Assembly (NCBI GenBank): GCA_964030785.1
Contig: OZ034971.1
Coordinates: 43,230,804 to 43,294,803 of the forward strand
DNA: 64,000 nt
Direction: 5' to 3'
Source: Siderastrea siderea
Lineage: Eukaryota; Cnidaria; Anthozoa; Scleractinia; Rhizangiidae
Every line of letters begins with the position of its first letter. Position 1 is the first letter of the stretch. A model generated the notes under the pieces. That model saw nothing but the letters and a program-made list of their open reading frames with translations, was not told the origin of the DNA and ran no database searches. Below, piece after piece: positions 1 to 12,502 of the stretch. A program made the position numbers and the translations under genes.

Positions 1-636
1 CAGCGCACGTTATATATTTAGAAGCTGTAGCCATATAATAAAATCAGTTACATGAGGTCAAGTTCAAAGAAATTCTGGCCCTCATATAAATGGCAAGTGG
101 AACATTTATTTAAGCACAACCTGGTGCAGCTGTCATCTGTTAAATCAAACCTGCAGCCTTGGTTAGGGGCCCTCTATTTTTAAAATCAAGATTAACTACA
201 TGTATGTAGTTAACCAGTGGATTACGTGCTCTGATTGGCTACTCAAACTCGGATAGTGTCTATCATTTCAGCTCCCCGGATTGTTCATGATTTCCCAGAA
301 AAGAACTACGTGACTTGGAAAATGACCACCACTATTCACCTTTATTTTGGTGAACAATTATTAATACGTATAATTTTAATGATATATTTACCGCGCTACC
401 CGGTGAATATAACATTTCAAGGCACGGCTGCTAAGCTAAGTTACTTTTTTTCATGTGTTGTTTGTCAAGTTTTAGCCCCCCCCCCCCCCCTTTTTTTACT
501 TTTTGATGTCCACATCTCAAAATTATACTCAGGCTCAGTAAATATTTGCCAATATTTACTTCGCCTTTGGCAAATAATTGTCAAATATTCCCTACGAATA
601 TTAAATATCACTTTTATTTAACAGCTCCAAGGATAC
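1..636. other. PPCS intron, no feature recognised
   Basis: AT-rich DNA downstream of PPCS exon 2 on its coding strand, with a C homopolymer followed by a T run near 477-498. A 128-codon open frame on the plus strand (235-621) has no recognisable motif and crosses the homopolymer, so I read it as chance. Confidence 0.4.
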
Positions 637-3600
637 TCTGCTGAGGCAGCCCCTCTTGTTCCACTGCTGAAATTGTCGACAAAACGAACAGGATTTTCCT
701 CTAGTGGTACACGGGTACCTCCAGACTGTTAAAGACAATATTTGTAGTCAATTGTATTGTATAACAGAACAAGAAACTATGATCCATACCCAACTCCATG
801 AAAGGGAGTTTAGCCTAAGTGGTTACTTATGAGAGATGGTGGTTTTAAGAGATCAAACCAGAGGGGTCCAAATTTTGAGCTGTTAGTCTTTAGTAGTTTA
901 GTAGTTTGGAGTCCTATCCATGCACAACTCCATATCCAACCCAAAGTAAAGTGTACTATCTTTGTATTAGTCACAAATTAAAATGTTCTTTTACTTTCAA
1001 ACATTATGCTGCCAAAAAATATCCAGGATGATCGCCAAACAGGAAACAGTTTGCTTTATGAAAAACAAAACAGGGTTCGTACCTTTTTTCAAAAACAATT
1101 TTCCAGGACTCAAATACATTTTTCGAGGACTTCCAAATGCAGAACAATTGAAGCAATAAACCCTTATAATTATGAATTAGAAATCCAAAAATAATACTGA
1201 AGAAAATCGTTTTCAAAGAAACCTTTATTACAACAGTCTATAGATTTCCAGGACTCTCCAAGACCTGCATTAATTTTCCAGGACTTTCCAGTCCTGGAAA
1301 ATGCCAAAAAAAATTCCAGGACTTTCCAGGATGTCCAGGACCCATACGAACCCTGCATAACAAATTATAAATATTCTATTACCTAAGCTGCTGTTGCAGC
1401 CACTGAAACCCGTCGGTAAGAAATTTTATGAAGTTTGTTCCATAGTGGGATCATATCATATATCAAGTTGCTCACTAGTGGTTAAAAAAGTTCAAACCTT
1501 TTTCTGTCATTAGCCCAGAAAGTGCTCCTGGTTGTTAATGGTGGTCGCTGATGAGAGGTTCCCAAATTGAAGTAATTTGACTGAAAAAATTTTAGTGTAG
1601 TGGAAAAGTGGTCACTTACAGGAGTTGGTCGCTTATGAGAGGTGATTGCAGCGGGAGGTTCTATTGTATCTTCAAAAGTTACCTCAAAAGGTGACAGGAA
1701 CAATGTTTTAACTTCCATTTGCACAATAAAAAACTAAGAACTTAACATTTAATAGAATTGGTTAACAGTTGACTTCCGATAACTTGAACCTTCAAGGGAA
1801 ATAAAAAAGGATTTGACTTTAATTGTAAGTTCAACTTATCGAGGATGAAATTATAAAAAATGTCATGAAGGCAAAAATTATTCTCTTCCAGTTAGCAGGA
1901 GGTTTGAGTTACTGTCAGGGTTTGAATTACCAGCAGTCAACTGTATTTTTATTTTCCAGCTGTCACCAGAAGGAAGGCTGCTACTAGAATGTACAGGAAG
2001 TGAGTGCATTCTTAAGTTGTGGTAGAATTTGTAAACTTGGATGGTTGACAATTCAAAAATAATTTTCCCTCCAACTTGGGTTTTGTAATACACATGACAA
2101 CTTTCCAGAACCAAAGTCTCAAGGAACTGTCAGGGTCCCCAAGGGGTTGCTCCGGGCTAAAAAAAGGTAGGGCTCCAGGGATAAAGACAGAAAAAATGGG
2201 GCTCTGGGGCTCCATGGTCGTACTTTGGGGCTCCATTTAGCAAGAATCATCATTTTTGTCCAAGTTCTGAGTAGAAAAAGGCTTTGGGCTCCAGGCTCCA
2301 TGGCAAAAATTTCTGGGCCCTAGGACACCAAGGACCCCCACCCCACCCCCCAACCCTGGGGACCCTGAACTGTGCCTACTGGATCCAAATAACCCCATTT
2401 CCTGTTTATCTATACTTTTTACTCTTCCCAGCTACCCTAAAATCACCTTACCCCAGCAGCCTGTGAGTCAGACAACAAATTTTATAAATGCCAGAAACAT
2501 TTTATGGTATGCTTGACTCTAAAAATTCAGGAATTATAAGGCCATTACATTATACTTTTTTTGAATCACTTGGCAATTCCAAACAAATAACAAATACTCC
2601 CAGAAAGTTTGAATAAGCCTTTCCATTGAAATCCTTCACAAATTTCTGAATCCAGACATTTATTATAGACATTTATTATAGTTTTTTGGAACTGCAGCAA
2701 GCTGTCGGGCATTTGAACACAAGGAAAAGTTTATGTGCCAGTTGGCTTTGGATCGGAAAAAAAATGCTGCCCATTTATTGTCAGTGCTCCCAGCAGTGAA
2801 ACAGAATTGAATCAAATGTAAATTTAACAACTTTAAGCTAACCTAATTAATGTTTAAAAGGATTTAAGAACTGTCCATAACTGTCTTTGTAAGATCTAGC
2901 TGCATATTATAACATGGGATCAACAAGCCAAGGAGATTGAAAAAAGTGCAACAGACTAAACTTGTGATCTTGAAACGTTCAAATCAGACAATAGCTCACT
3001 TGAAAGCAATGAACCAATTATGAAATTCTGTGCTTTAATTAATATTTTTTACTGCTTTTATTGAGTTAATTTCAGTAAATGCAAACATTTTAAACCTCCT
3101 TTTGAAACAGACAAGCTTGAGCCGTTCATCAGCTAAAAAAGTTTCGTTTTGATGCATTAAAACACAGTGGAAATTATTGCAAATAATTGTCAAAACAAAC
3201 AGTAACTGGGATCTGAAAATTTCCAGTCGAAAGGGAATTCTATTAGTTAAGCTTGAGTTTATATTATTTCGTTTTGTGTGCGACGATTTTTGTCATATCG
3301 GGATTAAATATCTCGGGAGTGATCTAATTTGGCGAATTTTTATGCAAATGCATAATTTTCATCACAATAAGAAATGAATGGTTTCATACCACAGAACAAT
3401 CACCCATGTAACTTCAATGATCGCAGAAGTGGAACCAAATTGAATTGCATGCAAATTTAAGCTTCACTAATGTTTAAAAGGCTTAAGCTTAAATAAAACT
3501 GGGAAATGTTCAAAAATTACACACATGGTCAGCACTTGTACAATTTGTATAATTGAGATATCGATGAGGAAAAGCTAACCACGAAGCGAGAATATAAAGT

Positions 3601-4075
3601 TTGCGAGTTATAATTCATGTTTTGAGGCGTTAAAATTCATTTCTCGTCCAACCAGCATAAAACTAAATGGATAAACGAAGACGCCATAAACGGTCATTGT
3701 AAGAAAGTTCATCGACCTTTCAACAAGTAGATGACTCTTTTTAACGAACTATTCAACGTTTTGAAAACCATTAAGTACATTTGTAAGATTTACTTCGCAT
3801 TTGGCATCCCCTGTTAGACATAATATATACTGTATCCTTGCATGTTTTAAAATCGTAATCGAAAGATTAGGGAGTTGTATGTGCATAGATTTCCGGACGG
3901 TCTGCAACGCTGAACAGATGCTTCAAAACAGTACGGATTAATAACTCACCGTCACAAAGACGATATCTCTTCCACCTGCCCGATGGGTCGCTGCAAAGTT
4001 TGCGACAGTAGCTTTGACTTCTTTCAAGTTTCCGGGAGCTGGTTCCCTCGCGAAAAATTCAACCCAATCCGCCAT
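637..4075 (-). CDS. PPCS: Phosphopantothenate-cysteine ligase (PPCS), 5' exons only
   Basis: Two exons encode the N-terminal third of PPCS, which joins cysteine to 4'-phosphopantothenate in cytosolic coenzyme A synthesis. Exon 1 (4075-3950) starts at ATG and gives 42 residues beginning [16 protein letters not shown] and ending GGRDIVFVT, followed by the donor GTGAGT. Exon 2 (725-637) follows the acceptor TTTAACAG and reads [20 protein letters not shown], then [11 protein letters not shown]. The SGGT.VPLE...VRF.DNFS.G.RG block is the conserved nucleotide-binding region of eukaryotic PPCS. The phases agree (0, then 2). The exon 2 donor GTATCC is weak, so its exact end is uncertain. The remaining two thirds must lie left of position 1. 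The intron (726-3949) is 3.2 kb. Identification rests on motif order in both exons and I consider it firm. Confidence 0.85.
1074..1360. repeat. Degenerate TTCCAGGACT repeat cluster
   Basis: The word TTCCAGGACT and its complement AGTCCTGGAA recur in variant form at about 1090, 1226, 1276, 1293 and 1314, in both orientations. This is short interspersed repeat DNA inside the PPCS intron. The small open frames across it are by-products of the repeat. Confidence 0.5.
1520..1660. repeat. GGTCGCT-TATGAGAGGT dispersed repeat fragment
   Basis: The phrase GGTCGCT(G/T)ATGAGAGGT occurs twice (about 1541 and 1626), and a variant GGTTACTTATGAGAGATGG lies near 820. It looks like the eroded end of a dispersed repeat. 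No boundary could be fixed. Confidence 0.35.
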
Positions 4076-6689
4076 GATTCATGAATTATCCCTCATTACA
4101 TATTCGGGTTTCATTTTTTTCATGAGGCTGCAGTTTTCTACCTTCAGAAAGACAAAGGATTCACTTATTTTTTCAAATACCAATTAGTTACACTTCTGAC
4201 ATTAGCAAGAGGATGATTTCAGCCGAAAAAGTCGGCTATTTAACGCAAAATTCACCGCAGAGAAACAGAGGTGGAGATGAATTAATTTCGCAAGCACTGC
4301 ATAAATTATTACAGACCTGACAGCACGACAGCCAATCAGAGCAACGCATAGAAAGATGCCAGCCGAGAAATGTCAACTGAAACAGCTAACTGAAACTTGA
4401 TCGCAAATAATTAGCAGTAGATTTATGAATTTTCTTTCATGTTTTCGGAAAAAAATTAATAGCATTAGTCACTGAAGGAACTTTTCTCACAGTAGCTGTA
4501 TAAAATATCCTTGTTCCCTCTTTTCTTTTTTGAAATGAAAAAGATACTACGCGAGCTGTGATTGGTTGGAAGCCATCAGTAAAGATCAAAAGATAAACTT
4601 TGCTTCGGCGAGGAGTTTAACACGTGAAAAGCCGTGAAAGCCTTCTGGTCTGGTTGTCATAACTCGGACAGAAAGTTACTTGACCATTTACGGTATTTCG
4701 CGAAAGAAACTCAAAATTTTGAAGGAAAACCAGACTACAGGAAACGACATCTACACAGGCTGCAGGGCAGTGTGCGTCCCTCGACTCTTTGCGTGACGAG
4801 ATTACGTGACAATTCCAAAGAATGAGGAAGCTGGTCGACGTAACTATTTCTTTCAACTGTAAAACAATCTCTATCTGTATCTCAATCTCTATTTGTATTT
4901 CGCGCGCTTAAAATGATTCAATGCGCGTGACATTTACAGGGATAGTTCAATACATGTTAGACTTGAGATCACAAGATTTAAAGAAAATTCATCGACTAGT
5001 TTTTGAACAAAAGCTTCCGTAACAAAGATGTTGCTTCTCTGTGTAAAATGAGCATATTTAAGACATTACTTCTGATTACATCATTTGAAATCTAGGGAAG
5101 CAAACCGGATAAAACCCTCAGGAAAAGTAGATGTATGCTACAGCTATGACATATGGTGAAAACATTGTTTCAATCCGTCAGGATAACACTGGTACCGATG
5201 AAACGATAGAAAATAACGTAAATCTGTAATTTTTTACTGGAAAAATTCAACCCGATTTTTTTCGAAAACGCTCTCATAGAATTTGTTCAAACTCTGCAGT
5301 CTTGAAGATCTACATCTAGACTATAAGAGACAATAGCTCGTTTTAAAAAAAGGTTAGGTCTAGATGGCGAGAAAATTGCTGATATACAAAAATCATGACG
5401 TCATCGTTTCGTTACTATGGTAACATCGATGTCAATCAAACGTGTTTTTCTAACAAGTTCATTCAGTTTCTGGTAAATGTGTGAAGCAGCTTGCCCCACT
5501 GAGCTCAGAAGTAAAGTATTAGCCGTTCAAAGTTAGGATGGTGTGCCTCGGAAAAATCCAGATAAGCCACCTTCAGAACGATTTGAAAGAGTCGTACAGA
5601 GCCTCACTGGTTACAAACAAACGAAGTTCTCAAGTTGCATACATGCATTTAATTCCTTACATACCGGAAGTGCAAATTGTCCATAACAGCTTACCGGAAA
5701 CCACGAACTACTAAAGTTAAACCTTTTTTCCCTAAGAAGAGGGGAGGGGGGAGGGGGGTGAGAGACTATGCGCCGCCTGTAAATTCTTCAGAATTTCTTG
5801 TTCAACATCGTCCGCCCTTTTTTCAACGTACACCTTTGTGTTCAAACGTGGCACACATTCATCAAGAAACCTGTGGTCTTATTAATGTCCTACCCACAGG
5901 CGTCCAATAAATGTGTCAGCTTTGTTTACTTTTATGATCTTTTTCCGGACCAAAGGATAGTCAAACACGTTCCCGAGGTCAAACAGATTTTATTTCGTTT
6001 AGCCCTCCCAATGAAGAAACGAAGATCTGGAAGAGCAATCTATTTTTCTGTAGTTCAACGGACGCGAGAAGGGAAAAACGGGAACACCAGATTTCCCTGC
6101 TACCTGGAATCCTGGCGACGCGCACCACCACGTGGAAACTCAAGCGGACCCAAATGTAGTGAAGAAGCCCTTGACCAAAAGGCCAGAACTTCCTTTCAGC
6201 CCTCCCCCGAGACTTTCAAAAGCAAATATTTGCAGTATAAAATAGTAATTACTCCTTATCTGGAATGCTATTTGATATTATCACACAAGATTTCCTGTAT
6301 GGGGAAATATCATGGGGTTGACAGGATATACCATGCCCGGCTCCTTGAATTAATACCCCCACTGTCACTGCTGTGGTAGGGGAAAAAACAACGTGCAAGG
6401 CTACGTGCAGAGAGCGACTGCACACAAGTAACAGAGACCACACAGGGCAAAGCCCTTCCACTCCCAGGATCAAAACCTATGTGACAACGCCATTTACCGT
6501 AAACACTGTATAGAAGGCGTGTAACGTCCAACTTAAACTTCCTATAAATCATACCACACGATAAATGGTGGCTCTGTGGTTAAAAACGTTCGATTTTCAT
6601 TTATTTTTTGTAGTTCATTAACAACGCAAGTCTGGGAGTGAAAGGGTTTAAACATTGAACCAGTTCAAAACGTTGAACTCTGCCCATTA
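4076..6689. other. Intergenic region upstream of PPCS
   Basis: The PPCS promoter should lie directly above 4075. No TATA-like box was evident. Open frames at 4617-4856, 5798-6379 and 6249-6552 overlap on opposite strands, have no splice context or motif, and I do not call them genes. Confidence 0.35.
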
Positions 6690-6903
6690 AGGTTGATTTC
6701 CACTGTCGCGTAATTTTTTTGTGTGCGTACGTACGTAAATAAAATTAGAGACGATGTATGAACAGCTTACGTAAACGTACAAAGTTGAAAGTTTTGAACT
6801 TTTCACGTTTACGTAAGCCGTTCATACATCGTCTCCAATTTCATTTACGCACGTAAAGCCAAATTCACGCCCGTAAAATTTACGCGACAGTGGAAATCAA
6901 CCT
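6690..6903. mobile_element. 214-bp MITE with TTA target duplication (PIF/Harbinger-like)
   Basis: Near-complete inverted repeat. It begins AGGTTGATTTCCACTGTCGC and ends with the complement GCGACAGTGGAAATCAACCT. Inner arms (GACGATGTATGAAC against GTTCATACATCGTC) continue the pairing almost to the centre. TTA flanks both sides (6687-6689 and 6904-6906), the 3-bp TWA target typical of PIF/Harbinger elements. There is no coding capacity. The superfamily is inferred from the target-site length only. Confidence 0.8.
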
Positions 6904-7378
6904 TTAGTCATGGACAAAGGCCTAGATCATGATCAAGAACCGCCAGAACAAAATGCTAGCCCAAAAAGTCAAAAGCTCTAGCGCAAAACCATTGCCGTGT
7001 AAACTGAAACATCAGGTACTAGAACACTTGCTGTAACCAAAACAACCAACCAACATTTGCAAAGATTCATCTTTTAAAACTTTCAAATGGAAGGACACCA
7101 ATTAGATGTCGTTTTAGGCAACATGCAAATTTCCTTACTTTGTTTCAAGCTTGTTTCGAAGAGTCATCGACAGAGCTGACTACCTTAATCCAGAAAAATT
7201 ACCATATTTCAGTTGCACATACCAATTCTCATTTACAAGTTGTCAGAAATATCTTGGCTCTTCCAAATGAGATTAAATTCAACTACAGAAAGGCTTTCAA
7301 CCAAGTAAAACATGCGAAGCAAAGTGAATTTAACAGAAAGAGACAAACACGTTCTTGGCAAAAAGTTGATCCTGTGCC

Positions 7379-7575
7379 CGGTTGTTCAAAGCAGAGTCAA
7401 GCTAATCCAGGATTAGCGTCAATCTTGAATTCACTTTTAATCAGTAACGACATGCATTCCAGTTATTGTCAAATTGTCACTAAGAATTAGCAGCAGTAAC
7501 ACTTTGAAACAAGGGCATCAGAAACCAGGGATAACATTTAACCTAGGGTTTGGGCTAATTGGCTTTCGGACAACC
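7379..7575. mobile_element. MITE, GGTTGTTC-AAAGC ends
   Basis: The left end CGGTTGTTCAAAGCAGAG pairs imperfectly with the right end GGCTTTCGGACAACCAG. Inside, AAGCTAATCCAGGATTAG pairs with the right-arm region around CTAGGGTTTGGGCTAATTGG. The inverted repeat is visible but diverged. No target duplication could be assigned. Confidence 0.5.
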
Positions 7576-9543
7576 AGACCCTTTTTGAACAAGGCTACTG
7601 ATCTGGCACAATGCTAGCAAAATTAGTTCCATAACAGCAGTTAACAGCTTCACATGACCAGTTAACGCACAAGGCTTTTAAAACTGAAGATCATGATGCA
7701 TTGGTGCAAATACTTCGAACATAACTTTAAGCACCCAATAGCACAATTCAGAGTAGCATTTATGATGGATTGAATGAGAAAGAGGTTTCACAAATAGTTT
7801 TGCCACACGGCACGTACGAAAATTTCCGAGTTTCATTGAGATTGCATTCAAACTTCAGCAAATTCAAAAATACAAGAATTTTGATTTTCAAAAAGAAATA
7901 CATGTCCACAGTGCTGACAGACATTCCCACATTCTTTAAATTCAACCAAGGGAAATTCAACCGTCTATCATATTACAATGGCAAAACTATTAAAAAACCA
8001 GCTTTAACTTCTATCCAATGTTTAGAAAACGATACACGGGAGGGAAAATTGTGCTATTGTCAATTATGTTGGCAATTCAACGTTTTGATCTGGTTACCAA
8101 CGTGGTAAAAGCAAATGAAAATTTAGAAACGAACTAGTCAGTGAAATTGTTAAAATACTTTTTATTCACCAGAGACGACAAAAAAATGAAACAGAAATGA
8201 ACAAAAGTCATCCTACCTTAAATTTTGCTGTAGTGTGATAAATTTCAGAACGAAATAGGAAATCCTTTTCAGAACGTTTTATTTGTAAAAATTGCTTTCT
8301 TGGCAACTTCTTGTTAAACATCTTATTTATGCCTCATATGTCACAAGGCAACACTTCAAAACAAAATTGTCTGGACTTTTTGCTTGCTGCATTGAAATGA
8401 ACTAATTTTGAAACGATTTTTCAAACCAGTTAATTATCCGGAAAGATGATGAACCTGGAAATGAATCAAAGAAACAGCCATCAGATCAGTTCAATAAAGC
8501 ACAAGAGAACCTCGATTAACCGAAGCCACCTTAAACTTACATTCATAGGACCATTCACTAAGGCCAGCAAATAATGTGCCTGAACATGCATGCACTGTGA
8601 TATTACAAGTGTTATGAGCAAGGAAGTTGGGCTAGAACGATTGCTTCAGAAAGGGTATGTAGCTCTTAAATCATGTTCACTTTGAAATGAGAAATTTAGA
8701 CTTGAGGTTAAGGGGCCACAGACTTCCCAGACTGTCATAGCTTGACCATGATACTGTCATGCAAGGAAACTAGGAGTATTATGACTCCCAACTGGATGGG
8801 ATAACAGTCGATATGGCTCACTCCTGCCCATTTATCCCCCACCCCTCGAGTGTAGAGATCAAAACTCATCTTCATAACATGAACAATTTGATTTTGTCTT
8901 AGCTTGAAATAATGAACTTCATATTGGATCAGTCATTCACTTCAACTGAACTATGAGCATAATAACATAGACTCTGCACTCAATTAAATAAAACCCATTT
9001 AATTTTGTTTTTATTTTTAAAATAAGCATTAGTACAACGCAACTTTCAATTATACTATAAATATCAAACTTACCTTAGAATGCAACTAGGACGCAAGTTT
9101 TATTAAGCAAAATAAACGTACATAACAAGCTTTATACGATTCATATAAACCCCATTTGCACCAGGGGCCAAGCATTCTACTTTAAGGCCATCGAGTGACA
9201 CAAATTCAAGATTTGGGCATCTGGCATACAACACTGTATATACTGTTGTATTTGTTTAAACAAGTCTGGTCTGGCGAAAATGAGGTTTACAGTCTAGAAA
9301 GCAAGAATTACTGATATAATGAATCACGTATAACACCATAATACATGGTTCTCACTGGTTGTCCTAACAAGTTGATTTTCAGTGGTGGAATTAGGGAAGG
9401 GGAATGGAAATCAAGAGCTGTGGAAAGCATTTGGTGGTAATGGGGTAACTACAATGAGAACCTTGTTAAGCATGAATAATTTTATCAAACCATGCATGGA
9501 CTTCCAAATCCAAACCAGATAAATACTAGAAACCAGGTCTCTA
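7576..9543. other. Non-coding stretch, includes probable SLC34 3' UTR
   Basis: The right end (roughly 9000-9543) is downstream of the SLC34 stop on the minus strand. AATAAA-type signals on that strand appear near 9099 and 9009 (TTTATT on plus), so a 3' UTR of about 450-540 bp is plausible. The 112-codon plus-strand open frame at 7770-8108 has no motif. Confidence 0.35.
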
Positions 9544-12502
9544 CTATACACGGGATTCCAAATTGGCACCCCGCTTAGTTCTATCTGAGGTGCAGAGTTT
9601 TCTCAACTCATTCACTTTGGTAAACACACGATCATGTGGTTCCAAGGAGCGTGTCCATTTCGGCAGCCACTCCCAGTCATGCAAGACTTCTGGCAAACTT
9701 TCTGGAGCTTTCCTCTGGAGGATGTTGACGGTCACAATGAACAGGAAGAGAAGGATGAAGGGAATGGCAACCCCAAGGAGAATCTGCCAACCTGCTAGTG
9801 ACAAGCCAAAGACAGCAGCGGGAAGAAGGAAGAAACCAAATACCAGGTAGGCTATAGCAAACCACCGGTAGACAGCAGTTTTGTTGCCCAGGGTCTTTGC
9901 AAAACTGATGGGAACTTTGCGCAGATAAGGGATAGGGAACCAGATGAGGATGCCAGTTATGTTGAAGAACAGATGGCAGAAAGCAATCTGAAGGGCTTTG
10001 TCCAAGTTTGAGGAACTTGCCAGGGCAGCCAAAATGCCAGTTGCTGTTGTTCCAATGTTCGCTCCTAAGGTCAGTGGGAAGGCACGTTCAAGGGTCACGA
10101 CTCCAACTCCAATCAGAGGTGTAAGGGCTGAGGTGAAGATGGAACTGGATTGTACCAACATAGTCAAACCAGCGCCAACCAAAATAGCAAAGTAGCCAGT
10201 GAGATGCCGCAATGGTCCTGGGAAGTCTGCATTGACAGTCTTCTTGATGATTTTAGCCATTTGACCACGCAGCATGGAGTGCAGGGTTTTCACGATGCAG
10301 ATTAGGCAGATACACAGCAAGACGATGGACAACACCAGAAGTATTATCCCAACCTCTGTGTCACTCAATGTAGTGCCTGCAAAAAGGAACTTGCAGCTAG
10401 CTTCTTCTTCTTTTGTCTCGTTTACCATCATGTAAGTTGTCAGGTTAGTGGTAGCATTGACAATAGTATTATTGACCTCTTCGACAGTTATTTTTGGCTT
10501 GCATGATTTGATCAAGGACTTTGACTCTGCAGCTTTGTCTCCAAGGGCAATATCCTCTATGATGCTCTTGTCTAGCTGTATGACTACCTTGGTAAATGGC
10601 TCTGTCACAGTCTTCAGCAACTTTTTATTGACCCCTTTGGTTTGCCTCAGATGAAGAACATTGATTATCTCATCAGTTAACTTGAGTAAGTAATGTGTTA
10701 TGACCTCCAATGGCAATAATATGATGACGGACAACCAGTTGAATATGTCATGTACCACTGCACCAGCAAAGGCACGACGGAACTCGTTTCGCTCGGCAGC
10801 TTGAGCCAAGGAGACAATGGTGTTGGTGACTGATGTTCCAATGTTGGCACCCATTACTATTGGGATGGCAGGTTCCACATCCACAACTGAAAAAATAGTC
10901 ATCTATCAATCTCTCTTCTTTTAAGAATAGAGGTTAAAAATCAAACTTTGCATTCAAGAAAAACCCAGTGCTTTATTTTTCGTGTACTTATGGGAAACTT
11001 CTCTTGATAATCAGTGGTTTGTATTGAGAGTCTATTCTCTGTACTGAAGATCAGATTTTCAGTGAAAGTTTAGCTCGCTTTCTCTAGGTATTTTTATTTA
11101 GTAAAATTGGCACGTGTCTTACACAAAGAACATACTAAAATGTGGTGTAACTTGACTGTGCTTTGTGTCACTATTATGGTACACTGGTTTAGAAATTTAG
11201 AACTTAGACTGCATATTATATACATTCTTATCTTAATGTTAAATTGACAAGAAATTACAAAATCTTGCCCGCGCTGCAAAAGAATAGGCACAAACGCAAT
11301 ATTAATTGGGTAGAAATCAAACCACGTGGGCCAATAATCGTCCTCAGGGAAAACCCTTCTGTCGCCACTTTAAGAGACACGGAATATTTATCAGGGCAAA
11401 GAGGTCAACTAATACCGTAGTAAATGACGCGAACTCTTGACGTCAAAAACCACTTAAATATTGCTACCTAACATCAAACTCGAAATGTTGCCCTGTGTAT
11501 ATTTTTGGTAGTAAAGTAGTATTTTGCAAGCAAAAAATGTGATATTAATTCCAAAGGTAAATTTTAATGAAATTTTTTAACAGCGAATTGTAAGACTATT
11601 GCACCAAATCATGACAATGGCTTTAGGTCAAGGGCAAAGTTTGAAATAGTAGAAATTTTTTTAATATGGAGTTCACCGAACTGGCGGAATGCGATACAAA
11701 ACTCAAGCCTAAAGCAAAATTAAAGCTTATGTTATCCACAAATCGAGCTCGTGATGAGAGATTCACAAATTCCTAAATATTGCTGTCACAAAGAGAACAC
11801 TTACTCTGAGCAGCGACCATTGAGACGACGATGGAAGTTGTAGTTGATGAACTTTGGACAAGAACTGTTGCCAGAATGCCGATCATAAGGCCAGCCACGG
11901 GGTTACTCAGAATTTTATTTGAGGAAAAAGCTTCACCGGCTGCTTTTCCGCCCAGCAATCGGAAGGCACTGCTGAGAAAATCCAACGAACAGATGAAGAG
12001 GTACAGGAGACCAAGAAGAAGGACAACCTTGCCAACAGCCAGGCCAACGCGACGTACCTTTCCCAAACCGTCGAGTTCTGTTGGCGCGCAAAGTAAGATC
12101 CGTTACAAACGCGGGAAAACCACAAGTATCAATCAAAATACGATTAAACGACGCGCAAAAAATATAAAATACAGTCAGAACTTACCAGACCACTTTGGTC
12201 CAAGGTCCTGGAGCTCTGGTAAGGCCCACGGATCAAATTCTTCGTCATTTTCTTCGTCCTCGTGTATTCGAGTTCCCGCCTCTTCTGCCGGCAAAAATGT
12301 TTTGTTGTACTCCTGTGAGATGAAGCGATTAATTAGAATTTTCAATATTCGACGCGAAGCGAAAGACTCTGATAATGTTATAAAAGTTTCAGCAAAAAAA
12401 ACAGTATTTGTGAAATTTGAAACCTACCGGCGGATTAGGTTGTGAACGGCTTTCCAATTCTACGTCCACCAACTTAGAAGAACTCTTCAGTAGGTCCGCC
12501 AT
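9544..12502 (-). CDS. SLC34A: Sodium-dependent phosphate cotransporter, SLC34 (NaPi-II) family
   Basis: Complete 580-aa model from four exons: 12502-12428, 12312-12186, 12077-11805 and 10886-9544, all GT-AG with agreeing phases. The acidic N-terminal tail carries the family phrase [19 protein letters not shown]. Both inverted Na/Pi repeats are present with their signature QSSS motifs ([13 protein letters not shown] in exon 3; [15 protein letters not shown] in exon 4) and [11 protein letters not shown] / [10 protein letters not shown]. The large extracellular loop has several N-glycosylation sequons (NNT, NAT, NLT, NET) and a cysteine on each side (SCKP, ASCKF), as in vertebrate NaPi-II. The segment [15 protein letters not shown] has the Ala-x-Ala...Asp pattern of electrogenic members. 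It is a plasma-membrane protein importing phosphate with sodium. An AG acceptor (GATTTTCAG) lies 10 bp above the ATG, so an upstream non-coding exon is likely. Confidence 0.93.
10887..11804 (-). other. SLC34 intron 3
   Basis: A 918-bp intron between donor A|GTAAGT (11804) and acceptor TTTTTTCAG (10887). AT-rich. I see no nested gene or clear transposon in it. Confidence 0.6.

Noticed and set aside
235..621. 128-codon plus-strand frame
   Set aside because: It crosses a C/T homopolymer, has no motif, and sits in PPCS intron sequence.
5798..6379. 193-codon plus-strand frame
   Set aside because: No domain, no splice sites of note, low-complexity start region, and overlapping frames on minus.
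9563..9865. Open frames on both strands inside the last SLC34 exon
   Set aside because: They are shadows of the transporter frame.
11831..12445. 204-codon plus-strand frame
   Set aside because: It is antisense to SLC34 exons 2 and 3 and crosses their introns; the minus strand is clearly the coding one.
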